Part shown: positions 6,741-11,579 of the stretch, piece by piece
How positions within the stretch are numbered: the stretch's first letter is position 1
Layout: each line of letters opens with the position of its first letter
Assembly: GCA_937926185.1 (NCBI GenBank)
Contig: CALEYM010000472.1
Location: 1 to 11,579, forward strand
DNA: 11,579 nucleotides
Direction: 5' to 3'
Source: an uncultured Bacteroidota bacterium
GTDB taxonomy: Bacteria; Bacteroidota; Bacteroidia; Chitinophagales; Saprospiraceae
Translations under genes and position numbers: made by a program
Notes under the pieces: model-generated
Told to the model about the DNA's origin: nothing
The model's database searches: none
Seen by the model: the letters and a program-made list of their open reading frames with translations, nothing else

Positions 6741-7571
6741 ATGTATATAAAATCTATTCCATTATTGGCCTTGAGTGCCATTTTATTTTTAGGCGCCGCT
6801 TGTTCGGGTGTTAAAAGCAGTTCGGCTGGAGGTAAAAAGATGCGGCTGGTGTGGTCCGATGAATTCAACTATGCCGGCATGCCTGATACTGCTAAATGGA
6901 GCTACGACATCGGCGACGGCTGTCCGAATGTATGCGGCTGGGGCAACAACGAGTTGCAGTACTACCACGCCAAACGCCTGCAAAATGCCCGCGTGGAAAA
7001 CGGCCATCTCGTGATAGAAGCCCGCCGGGAAAAGGCCGGAACAAAAGAATACTCCTCCGCCCGTATGGTTAGCCGTCATAAAGGCGACTGGACGTACGGA
7101 CGGGTAGTTGTCCGGGCCAAATTGCCCAAAGGCCTGGGTACCTGGCCGGCCATCTGGATGCTGCCCACCGACTGGGCTTACGGCAACTGGCCGGCCAGCG
7201 GCGAGATCGACATCATGGAATTCGTGGGCTACATGCCCGACAGCGTGTTCGGCTCCATTCACACCAAACGCTTCAACCATTCCATTGGAACACAAGTGAC
7301 CAAAGGATTGTATTCCAACACGCTGAGTAGCGACTTTCACGAATTTGCTATTGAATGGGATGCCGAAAAAATTGACTTCTTTTTCGATGGCCAAAAATAC
7401 CAGACTTTTGAAAACCGCCACGAAGACTCCGAAGCATGGCCCTTCGACCGCCGGTTTCATCTCATCCTTAACCTTGCCGTAGGCGGAAACTGGGGTGGAA
7501 AAATGGGTGTGGATACCACCATCTGGCCGCAAAAAATGCTGGTGGATTATGTAAGGGTCTATCAAAAATAA
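6741..7571 (+). CDS. GH16 family beta-glucanase lipoprotein (laminarinase-like)
   Basis: The 276-residue product starts with a hydrophobic export signal ending in LGAAC (C21), a relaxed lipobox, so it is probably a lipoprotein. The mature part is a single glycoside hydrolase family 16 jelly-roll domain with LVWSDEFN (37-43), WGNNELQYY (67-75), WPAIWML (135-141), the catalytic signature E155-I-D157-I-M-E160 (nucleophile E155, acid/base E160), H174 in GSIHT, and NLAVGGNWGG (244-253). These features fit endo-1,3-beta-glucanases (laminarinases) that cut algal or fungal beta-glucans. Exact specificity (1,3 versus mixed 1,3-1,4) cannot be told from sequence alone. There is no carbohydrate-binding module or type IX sorting domain, and no SusC/SusD pair nearby, so this is not a classic polysaccharide utilisation locus. 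It starts 6 bp after sucB and is probably co-transcribed with it, although no metabolic tie is evident. Confidence 0.94.
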   Translation: MYIKSIPLLALSAILFLGAACSGVKSSSAGGKKMRLVWSDEFNYAGMPDTAKWSYDIGDGCPNVCGWGNNELQYYHAKRLQNARVENGHLVIEARREKAGTKEYSSARMVSRHKGDWTYGRVVVRAKLPKGLGTWPAIWMLPTDWAYGNWPASGEIDIMEFVGYMPDSVFGSIHTKRFNHSIGTQVTKGLYSNTLSSDFHEFAIEWDAEKIDFFFDGQKYQTFENRHEDSEAWPFDRRFHLILNLAVGGNWGGKMGVDTTIWPQKMLVDYVRVYQK

Positions 7572-7584
7572 ACGGGCATCGCGC

Positions 7585-7593
7585 TATCTTGCG
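7585..7593 (+). promoter_or_regulatory. Weak -7-like box (TATCTTGCG) before the RidA-family gene
   Basis: TATCTTGCG resembles TATCTTTGCG with one T missing and lies 18 bp before the ATG at 7612. No -33 element is visible. It may mark a secondary promoter within the sucB run, but read-through from upstream is equally likely. Confidence 0.22.
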
Positions 7594-7611
7594 GGGTAAA
7601 ATAAAATCCGT

Positions 7612-8073
7612 ATGATAGAAGCGCGTATTCAACAACTGGGTATCGAATTGCCCTCCCCGCCCCCGCCGGGCGGCATTTACCATCCCGTAGTCATCGTCGG
7701 CCACCTGATGTACGTTTCCGGCCAGGCGCCGCGCCGCGCAGACGGCGCCAATGTTACCGGCGTCGTCGGCAAAGACCTGAGCGTGGAGGAAGGCAAAGCG
7801 GCCGCCCGGCAAACCGGGCTCACCATGCTGGCCACTATAAAAGACCAGATTGGCAATCTCGACCGGATCAAACGCCTGGTCAAAACGCTCGGCATGGTCA
7901 ACTGCGAGCCGGGATTTACCAGTCAGCCGCAGGTCATCAACGGCTTCAGCGAGCTATGGGTAGAACTGTTAGGCGAGGAAAACGGCAAAGGCGCCCGCAG
8001 CGCCGTGGGCATGATCCTGCCGGGAAATATTGCCACGGAGGTGGAGGCAATATTCGAGTTGTACACCGATTGA
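7612..8073 (+). CDS. RidA (YjgF/YER057c/UK114) family protein
   Basis: The 153-residue protein belongs to the longer RidA subgroup that opens with LGIELPSPPPP and YVSGQAP (residues 34-40). It continues with a GKDLSVEEGKAAAR helix (53-66), LDRIKRLVK (83-91) and a closing ARSAVGMILP (128-137) before a final VEAIFEL. Aligned by eye to E. coli RidA, R129 and E143 take the positions of the active-site Arg105 and Glu120 that bind and hydrolyse 2-aminoacrylate/imines. Deaminase activity is therefore possible, but it has not been demonstrated for most members of this subgroup, which is often only called RidA-like. It is cytoplasmic and probably trimeric. Most relatives I recall have His before ARSAVG-like segments; here it is Gly. 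It stands 40 bp after the glucanase gene and 76 bp before a PLP enzyme, a neighbour that could generate RidA substrates. Confidence 0.9.
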   Translation: MIEARIQQLGIELPSPPPPGGIYHPVVIVGHLMYVSGQAPRRADGANVTGVVGKDLSVEEGKAAARQTGLTMLATIKDQIGNLDRIKRLVKTLGMVNCEPGFTSQPQVINGFSELWVELLGEENGKGARSAVGMILPGNIATEVEAIFELYTD

Positions 8074-8089
8074 AAAATGGAAAAATTAT

Positions 8090-8122
8090 TATTCGTCGGA
8101 CGAATTTGTCGTCCGACGAATA
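8090..8122. repeat. Nested palindrome / 14-bp perfect hairpin between the RidA and PLP-enzyme genes
   Basis: TATTCGTCGGACGA (8090-8103) pairs perfectly with TCGTCCGACGAATA (8109-8122) around a 5-base loop ATTTG. Each arm is itself a dyad, since ATTCGTC-G-GACGAAT at 8091-8105 is a palindrome around one base, so the block is also two near-copies of a 15-bp palindrome. No T-run follows on the plus strand. Read on the minus strand, the arm is followed by AATAATTTTT, but no minus-strand gene ends here. It could be an operator, an RNA hairpin or a dispersed palindromic repeat. Confidence 0.85.
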
Positions 8123-8149
8123 TGCTGTCAGCATTAATAACCATCATTT

Positions 8150-9250
8150 ATGAGTTGGTACAAGATAAACAACGAGACCGGCATTCCCTCTCCCGCCATT
8201 CTGCTTTATCCCGACCACATTCAGGCGAATATTCAACGCATGCTTGCCATTGCCGGTGGCCCCGGCCGGCTGCGCCCGCACGTGAAAACGCACAAGTTGC
8301 CGCCGGTGATCCGGATGCAGGTGGAAGCCGGTATTACCCGTTTCAAATGCGCAACACTCGCGGAAGCAGTCATGGTAGCGGAAAACGGCGGTACCGATAT
8401 TTTGATGGCCTATCCGCTCTACGGGCCCGCAATCGGCCAGTTGCTGGAACTGACAGGTCGTTATCCGGCCATCCGCTTTGCCGCCATAGTCGACAATATG
8501 GCCCAGGCGGACGGAATGGAACGGCAGGCGGAAGCAGCCGGGCGTTCGCTCGACGTTTTCCTGGACCTGAATGTCGGCATGGAACGCACCGGCATCCGGC
8601 CGGGCCCGGAAGCGGCGTCGCTTTACCGCCGCCTGGCAAATTCAAACTGCTTGCGACCGCGCGGGCTGCACGTGTACGACGGGCAGCTGGGCATTTCTGA
8701 TCCGGAAACGCGCGAAGCCGCCTGTGATGCCGGTTTTGAGCCGGTAACCGGGTTGATCCGCCACCTGGATGCCGCGGGGTTACACCCGGAAGAACTCGTG
8801 TGCGGCGGCGCCCCTACTTTCCCGATCCACGCCAAACATCCGGAGCGCACCCTGAGCCCGGGCACAGTATTACTCTGGGATTGGGGGTATAGCTCCAAAT
8901 TCCCTGATCTGCCTTTTCAGCATGCCGCCGTGCTGTTTGCCCGTGTCGTCAGCAAACCCGCCCCCCACAAACTTTGCCTCGACCTGGGCCACAAAGCCGT
9001 CGCCTCGGAAATGCCGCCACCCCGCGTACACCTGTTCGACATTCCTGACTATGAGCACCTGACGCACAGCGAGGAGCATCTCGTTATCACCTTCGACGGA
9101 GCGGAGCGCTTCACGCCAGGCGATTGCCTGTACGGTATTCCCACGCATATTTGCCCCACCATGGCGCTGCACGATTTCGTGTGGGCTGTATCCAATCAGG
9201 AGGCGGCGGAAAAGTGGTATCTGACGGCGCGGACGCGGGAGGTGGCGTGA
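8150..9250 (+). CDS. PLP-dependent D-threonine aldolase / D-serine dehydratase-like enzyme (alanine racemase N-terminal fold)
   Basis: The 366-residue product has the two-part layout of the D-threonine aldolase/DSD1 family. The N-terminal part is an alanine-racemase-type TIM barrel with the PLP-binding lysine K46 in RPHVKTHK, FKCATLAEA (65-73), DLNVGMERTG (139-148) and GLHVYDGQ (172-179). The C-terminal part is a beta-domain ending in THICPT (332-337). In this family a His and a nearby residue two positions on bind a catalytic divalent metal. D-serine dehydratase uses His-x-Cys with zinc, whereas characterised D-threonine aldolases use His-x-Asp. Here the pair is H333-x-C335, which leans toward the D-serine dehydratase-like branch, although many uncharacterised homologues annotated as D-threonine aldolase also carry Cys. 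Likely role: cytoplasmic breakdown of D-3-hydroxy amino acids to a keto acid and ammonia, or to glycine and aldehyde. The start at 8150 sits 27 bp after the hairpin. The next gene, dedA-like, begins 139 bp later. Confidence 0.9.
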   Translation: MSWYKINNETGIPSPAILLYPDHIQANIQRMLAIAGGPGRLRPHVKTHKLPPVIRMQVEAGITRFKCATLAEAVMVAENGGTDILMAYPLYGPAIGQLLELTGRYPAIRFAAIVDNMAQADGMERQAEAAGRSLDVFLDLNVGMERTGIRPGPEAASLYRRLANSNCLRPRGLHVYDGQLGISDPETREAACDAGFEPVTGLIRHLDAAGLHPEELVCGGAPTFPIHAKHPERTLSPGTVLLWDWGYSSKFPDLPFQHAAVLFARVVSKPAPHKLCLDLGHKAVASEMPPPRVHLFDIPDYEHLTHSEEHLVITFDGAERFTPGDCLYGIPTHICPTMALHDFVWAVSNQEAAEKWYLTARTREVA

Positions 9251-9315
9251 TCTTTGTAAGGATGCCGGATTCGTCATTGCGTCATTTAGCCGTCATTGTT
9301 TCAACTTTGCGCGCC

Positions 9316-9350
9316 TTTGGCGTCCTTTAAGCGGGGAAAACCTATCTTCG
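9316..9350 (+). promoter_or_regulatory. Putative promoter for the DedA-family gene
   Basis: TTTG at 9316-9319 and TATCTTCG at 9343-9350 (one mismatch to TAnnTTTG, followed by CG) are separated by 23 bp, which is at or beyond the long end of accepted spacing. The box lies 39 bp before the ATG at 9390. A second, weaker CAACTTTGCG occurs at 9302-9311. The gap from 9251 to 9389 otherwise holds only short GTCATT repeats. Confidence 0.35.
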
Positions 9351-9389
9351 CGCCGTTTTTCCACCCAATGCCCTCCCTTTCGTATTCTT

Positions 9390-10043
9390 ATGGTCGATCT
9401 TTTAACCCAGTTTTTTGATTTTTTCCGCCACCTCGACGTTCACCTTGAAAACATCATGCGCGAATACGAGGTGATGACTTACCTGATCCTGGCCCTGATC
9501 ATTTTTTGTGAAACGGGTCTCGTGGTTACGCCCTTTCTGCCCGGCGATTCTTTGTTGTTCGCTGCCGGGGCCATCACGGCCAAAACGGGCATTCTGAACG
9601 TCTGGCTGCTCATTCCGCTGCTCTTTGCCGCCGCTATCCTGGGCGATAATACCAATTATTTTTTTGGAAGATACCTCGGTACCAAAGTATTTACCCGCGA
9701 CTATTGGTTCCTGAAACGGCAGTACATCGAACGCACCCAGGAGTTTTACGAAAAATATGGCGGCCGTACCCTGGTCATCGCGCGTTTTGTGCCCATCGTG
9801 CGCACCTTTGCGCCTTTCGTGGCCGGCGTGGGCGACATGACCTACCGGCGTTTTATCAGCTATTGCCTCGGCGGCGGCATTGCCTGGGTCACCAGCCTGA
9901 CCCTGGCTGGTTATTTTTTCGGTCAGATACCTATCGTGAAAAACAATTTTGAAATTGTCGTTTTCGGGATCATCGGAGTGTCCGTGTTGCCGATTTTTGT
10001 GGAGTTTGTAAGGGCGAAGATGAATAAGGGAAAGACGGCGTGA
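9390..10043 (+). CDS. DedA family membrane protein
   Basis: The 217-residue product is a polytopic inner-membrane protein of the DedA/SNARE-associated (VTT) family. Members are thought to act in lipid-carrier or phospholipid translocation and in envelope proton-motive-force homeostasis; some flip undecaprenyl phosphate or phosphatidylethanolamine. Visible features are a first hydrophobic helix (about 29-45) running into E41-T and PFLPGDS (48-54), a second helix (about 72-88), GRYLG (93-97), and the conserved amphipathic segment ARFVPIVRTFAPFVAG (131-146) containing the key arginines R132 and R138. Two further helices follow (about 155-176 and 186-206). Length and motif order are normal for the family. 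An ATG at 9368 is out of frame, so 9390 is the first usable start after the promoter-like box. The gene converges on the exonuclease gene with only 9 bp between the stop codons and no obvious terminator hairpin. Confidence 0.94.
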   Translation: MVDLLTQFFDFFRHLDVHLENIMREYEVMTYLILALIIFCETGLVVTPFLPGDSLLFAAGAITAKTGILNVWLLIPLLFAAAILGDNTNYFFGRYLGTKVFTRDYWFLKRQYIERTQEFYEKYGGRTLVIARFVPIVRTFAPFVAGVGDMTYRRFISYCLGGGIAWVTSLTLAGYFFGQIPIVKNNFEIVVFGIIGVSVLPIFVEFVRAKMNKGKTA

Positions 10044-10052
10044 ATGGAGCAC

Positions 10053-11438
10053 CTATGCCACCACTCTCTTTACTGCTTTCCCCGCTTCCATATACCCCCT
10101 GATAATCCGCGCCGCATCGGGGTCGGTATAAGGCTTTTTGGCCATCTCCAGCAAATCGGCGGGGGTATACGCCTCGCCGGTATCGATAAAACAATAGCCC
10201 GCAAACTGTCCTTCCCGCACCGCCACGACCGCCTGTTCGCCCTCCTGTCGGCCGCTTTCCACGAGCAGGAAAGTGCCCGGCAGACCGCGCGATAAAAGGG
10301 CCATCGCTTCATCTACACGGGCGTTGTACGATTCCGGCGGCTCTTCACCGACGCAGGCGCCGAGGCATTGTTTGATGGTATAATGGAAACAGGCGTGTTC
10401 GCGGTTGTCGAGGTGACAAAGCCGTTCGCAGAGATGGAACTGGCGCCGCACGCTGTCGAGCCAGGCACGGGCGCTGGTGAGTTTTGGAAAATCGGTCACC
10501 AGTTCCAGTTGCCGCATGTTGCGTTTGGAGCGTTGCCCGGCGGCGAGGCAGCGGTAGCCGCGCTGGTCGGTGTAGGCGAATACGCAGGCGGAGAACTGCC
10601 GTATCCGGAGCGCCCGGTTGACAGGCGGTTGCAGGCGTTTGATCTCGGCGCTTTCGAGCAGCAGGGCCACCAGTTCGCTGCCCGTGATCTCGAAACTGAA
10701 ATCGGCCACGCCCGTGCGGAGTTTTTCGCCTTTGGGCGATTGGTCGGCAAAGTGTTCGAACAGGCGTTTGCGGATGTTGAGGCTTTTGCCCACGTAAATC
10801 ACCTCGCCGCGCTCGTCGTGCAGGTAATACACGCCGCAGGCTTCGGGCGCGGCGTGCAGGCGGTCGAGGGTGATGTTTTGCGGGAGTTTGGTTTCCCGCA
10901 CGCCGTGGTTGACCAGCGTTTTCAGGCTGTCTTTGCCGGTTTGCGCGGCCAGTATACGTTCAAAAACCTGTACCGTGGCCAGGGTATCGTCCAGCGCCCG
11001 GTGACTTTTGTCGGCGTAAATGCCGAAATGCCGTTTCAGATTGCCCAGGCTGTAACTGGTGAGCCCGGGAAAAACCTGGCGCGACAAACGCACCGTGCAC
11101 AGTTGTTTGCGGGAAAACGTATAACCCAGCCGGGCGAATTCCTCCCGGATAAAACTGTAATCGAACGACACGTTGTGGGCCACGAAAATGGCGCCCTCGG
11201 TGAGTTCCACGATTTGTTTGGCTACTTCATAAAATTTGGGCGCATGGGCCACCATCTCGTCGGTGATGCCGGTCAGTTGGGTGATGTTCCAGGGAATGCT
11301 GCGTTCAGGGTTGATGAGCGTGGAAAACGTATCCGTCACCCGCGCGCCGTCGTGCAGCACGATGGCAATTTCAGTGATCCGTTCGTAGCGGGCCATGCCG
11401 CCGGTCGTTTCAACGTCGATAATGGCGTATTTTGGCAT
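10053..11438 (-). CDS. DEDDh 3'-5' exonuclease fused to a UvrC-like GIY-YIG nuclease and Cys-rich segment
   Basis: From ATG 11438 the protein has 461 residues. Residues 1-165 form a DnaQ/RNase T-type exonuclease with the DEDDh set D8-V-E10, D93 (NVSFD), H146 and D151 (HRALDD). Residues about 200-280 form a GIY-YIG nuclease like the UvrC/Cho N-terminus: GVYYL (202-206), VIYVGKS (213-219), arginines in NIRKR, and glutamate E265 in LESAEIKRLQPPVN. A Cys-rich stretch follows (C337, C341, C350, C358, C362). Its C-x8-C-x7-C-x3-C part resembles the UvrC cysteine cluster, for which an Fe-S cofactor has been reported in E. coli. The helicase-partner and RNase H-like parts of UvrC are absent. Such fusions are known in Bacteroidota and Actinobacteria and are presumed to act in DNA repair. 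A frame extension to 11468 exists, but it overlaps the -7 box at 11466-11473, so 11438 is preferred. Confidence 0.92.
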   Translation of the reverse strand: MPKYAIIDVETTGGMARYERITEIAIVLHDGARVTDTFSTLINPERSIPWNITQLTGITDEMVAHAPKFYEVAKQIVELTEGAIFVAHNVSFDYSFIREEFARLGYTFSRKQLCTVRLSRQVFPGLTSYSLGNLKRHFGIYADKSHRALDDTLATVQVFERILAAQTGKDSLKTLVNHGVRETKLPQNITLDRLHAAPEACGVYYLHDERGEVIYVGKSLNIRKRLFEHFADQSPKGEKLRTGVADFSFEITGSELVALLLESAEIKRLQPPVNRALRIRQFSACVFAYTDQRGYRCLAAGQRSKRNMRQLELVTDFPKLTSARAWLDSVRRQFHLCERLCHLDNREHACFHYTIKQCLGACVGEEPPESYNARVDEAMALLSRGLPGTFLLVESGRQEGEQAVVAVREGQFAGYCFIDTGEAYTPADLLEMAKKPYTDPDAARIIRGYMEAGKAVKRVVA

Positions 11439-11465
11439 CGGAAAAAATGCTGACCTTAGCAAAGG

Positions 11466-11473
11466 CAAATGTA
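11466..11473 (-). promoter_or_regulatory. Putative -7 box (TACATTTG, minus strand) for the exonuclease fusion gene
   Basis: On the minus strand 11473-11466 reads TACATTTG, matching TAnnTTTG. It lies 27 bp before the ATG at 11438, so transcription would begin near 11460. TTG candidates upstream are at 14 bp and 23 bp, neither ideal. The position argues against the longer open frame starting at 11468. Confidence 0.45.
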
Positions 11474-11524
11474 AAACATTTCGTTTTCAAAATACACAAT
11501 ATACCACAACACTTCGTTTTGCTA

Positions 11525-11579
11525 TCTAAACCCTCTAAACCTTCTAAACCCTCTAAACCTTCTAAACCCTCTAAACCTT
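11525..11579 (-). repeat. Tandem array of 9-bp units, alternating TCTAAACCC / TCTAAACCT
   Basis: Six 9-bp units starting at 11525, 11534, 11543, 11552, 11561 and 11570 alternate strictly between TCTAAACCC and TCTAAACCT, forming an 18-bp higher-order unit. The array runs to the window edge and may continue. On the minus strand the unit reads AGGTTTAGA or GGGTTTAGA. The first of these also occurs on the plus strand in the array at 5249-5330, so the two arrays are related in sequence and lie in opposite orientation. It lies about 50 bp upstream of the exonuclease gene's -7 box. Confidence 0.92.

Noticed and set aside
6741..7571. Polysaccharide utilisation locus
   Set aside because: Only one glycoside hydrolase is present, with no SusC/SusD pair, regulator or other carbohydrate enzymes nearby.
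8090..8122. Rho-independent terminator after the RidA-family gene
   Set aside because: The stem is strong, but no T-run follows on the plus strand; the T-rich side serves the minus strand, where no gene ends.
8077..8700. Plus-strand 207-codon open frame overlapping the PLP enzyme
   Set aside because: It begins in the hairpin region and overlaps the PLP enzyme in another frame; its Arg/Gly/His/Pro-rich sequence shows no domain.
10053..11438. Bona fide UvrC or DNA polymerase III epsilon subunit
   Set aside because: It has only the GIY-YIG and Cys-cluster portions of UvrC and an extra C-terminal nuclease half that a simple epsilon subunit lacks.
10368..11453. A 361-codon plus-strand open frame opposite the exonuclease fusion gene
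   Set aside because: The minus-strand frame has complete DEDDh and GIY-YIG motifs; the plus frame has none and reflects GC-biased codon use.
11525..11579. Telomere-like repeat (CCCTAAA type) or eukaryotic contamination
   Set aside because: The unit is TCTAAACCC/TCTAAACCT, not a known telomere unit, and the neighbouring genes are clearly bacterial.

Overview
The window looks like a chromosomal segment of a free-living member of the Bacteroidota, perhaps a Saprospirales- or Chitinophagales-like lineage. Three things point there. Start codons lack recognisable Shine-Dalgarno sequences. Several genes are preceded by the Bacteroidota -7 promoter box TAnnTTTG, here usually extended to TAnnTTTGCG. 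The gene set (two-domain M16 protease, SdiA-regulated-like propeller, GH16 laminarinase lipoprotein, exonuclease/GIY-YIG fusion) is also typical. Assignment below phylum is inference from composition and gene content. I see no phage, integrase, transposase, CRISPR array, tRNA or rRNA.

Layout. 1-3652 is a minus-strand pair: a threonylcarbamoyl-AMP synthase (Sua5/TsaC long form) followed 28 bp later by a secreted M16 zinc protease that runs off the left edge. A well-formed Bacteroidota promoter sits in front of the pair. 3824-5250 is a plus-strand pair: a small HAD-type phosphatase-like protein and an exported SdiA-regulated-family beta-propeller protein. The propeller gene carries an in-frame block of heptamer repeats and a perfect 20-bp palindrome just after its signal peptide. 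5249-5330 is a tandem array of 10-bp units. 5457-9250 is a plus-strand run: the E2 component of 2-oxoglutarate dehydrogenase (sucB/odhB), a GH16 beta-glucanase lipoprotein (6 bp after sucB), a RidA-family protein, and a PLP-dependent D-threonine aldolase/D-serine dehydratase-like enzyme. A nested 14-bp hairpin separates the last two. 9390-10043 is a DedA-family membrane protein. It converges, with a 9-bp gap, on 10053-11438 (minus), a DEDDh exonuclease fused to a UvrC-like GIY-YIG nuclease and a Cys-rich segment. The right edge (11525-11579) is a second tandem array, of 9-bp units related to the one at 5249-5330.

Functionally this is mostly a housekeeping and metabolic neighbourhood: tRNA modification, TCA cycle, amino-acid chemistry with imine/enamine clean-up, membrane homeostasis and DNA processing, with two exported hydrolases. 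The genes do not form an obvious single pathway. The only plausible functional pairing is RidA next to a PLP enzyme that may release reactive enamine/imine intermediates. I did not find a convincing new defence or mobile system. The most unusual material is the repeats: a heptamer/palindrome block inside a coding region, two related tandem arrays 6 kb apart, and a nested palindrome between two genes. The exonuclease/GIY-YIG/Cys-cluster fusion is the most interesting protein.
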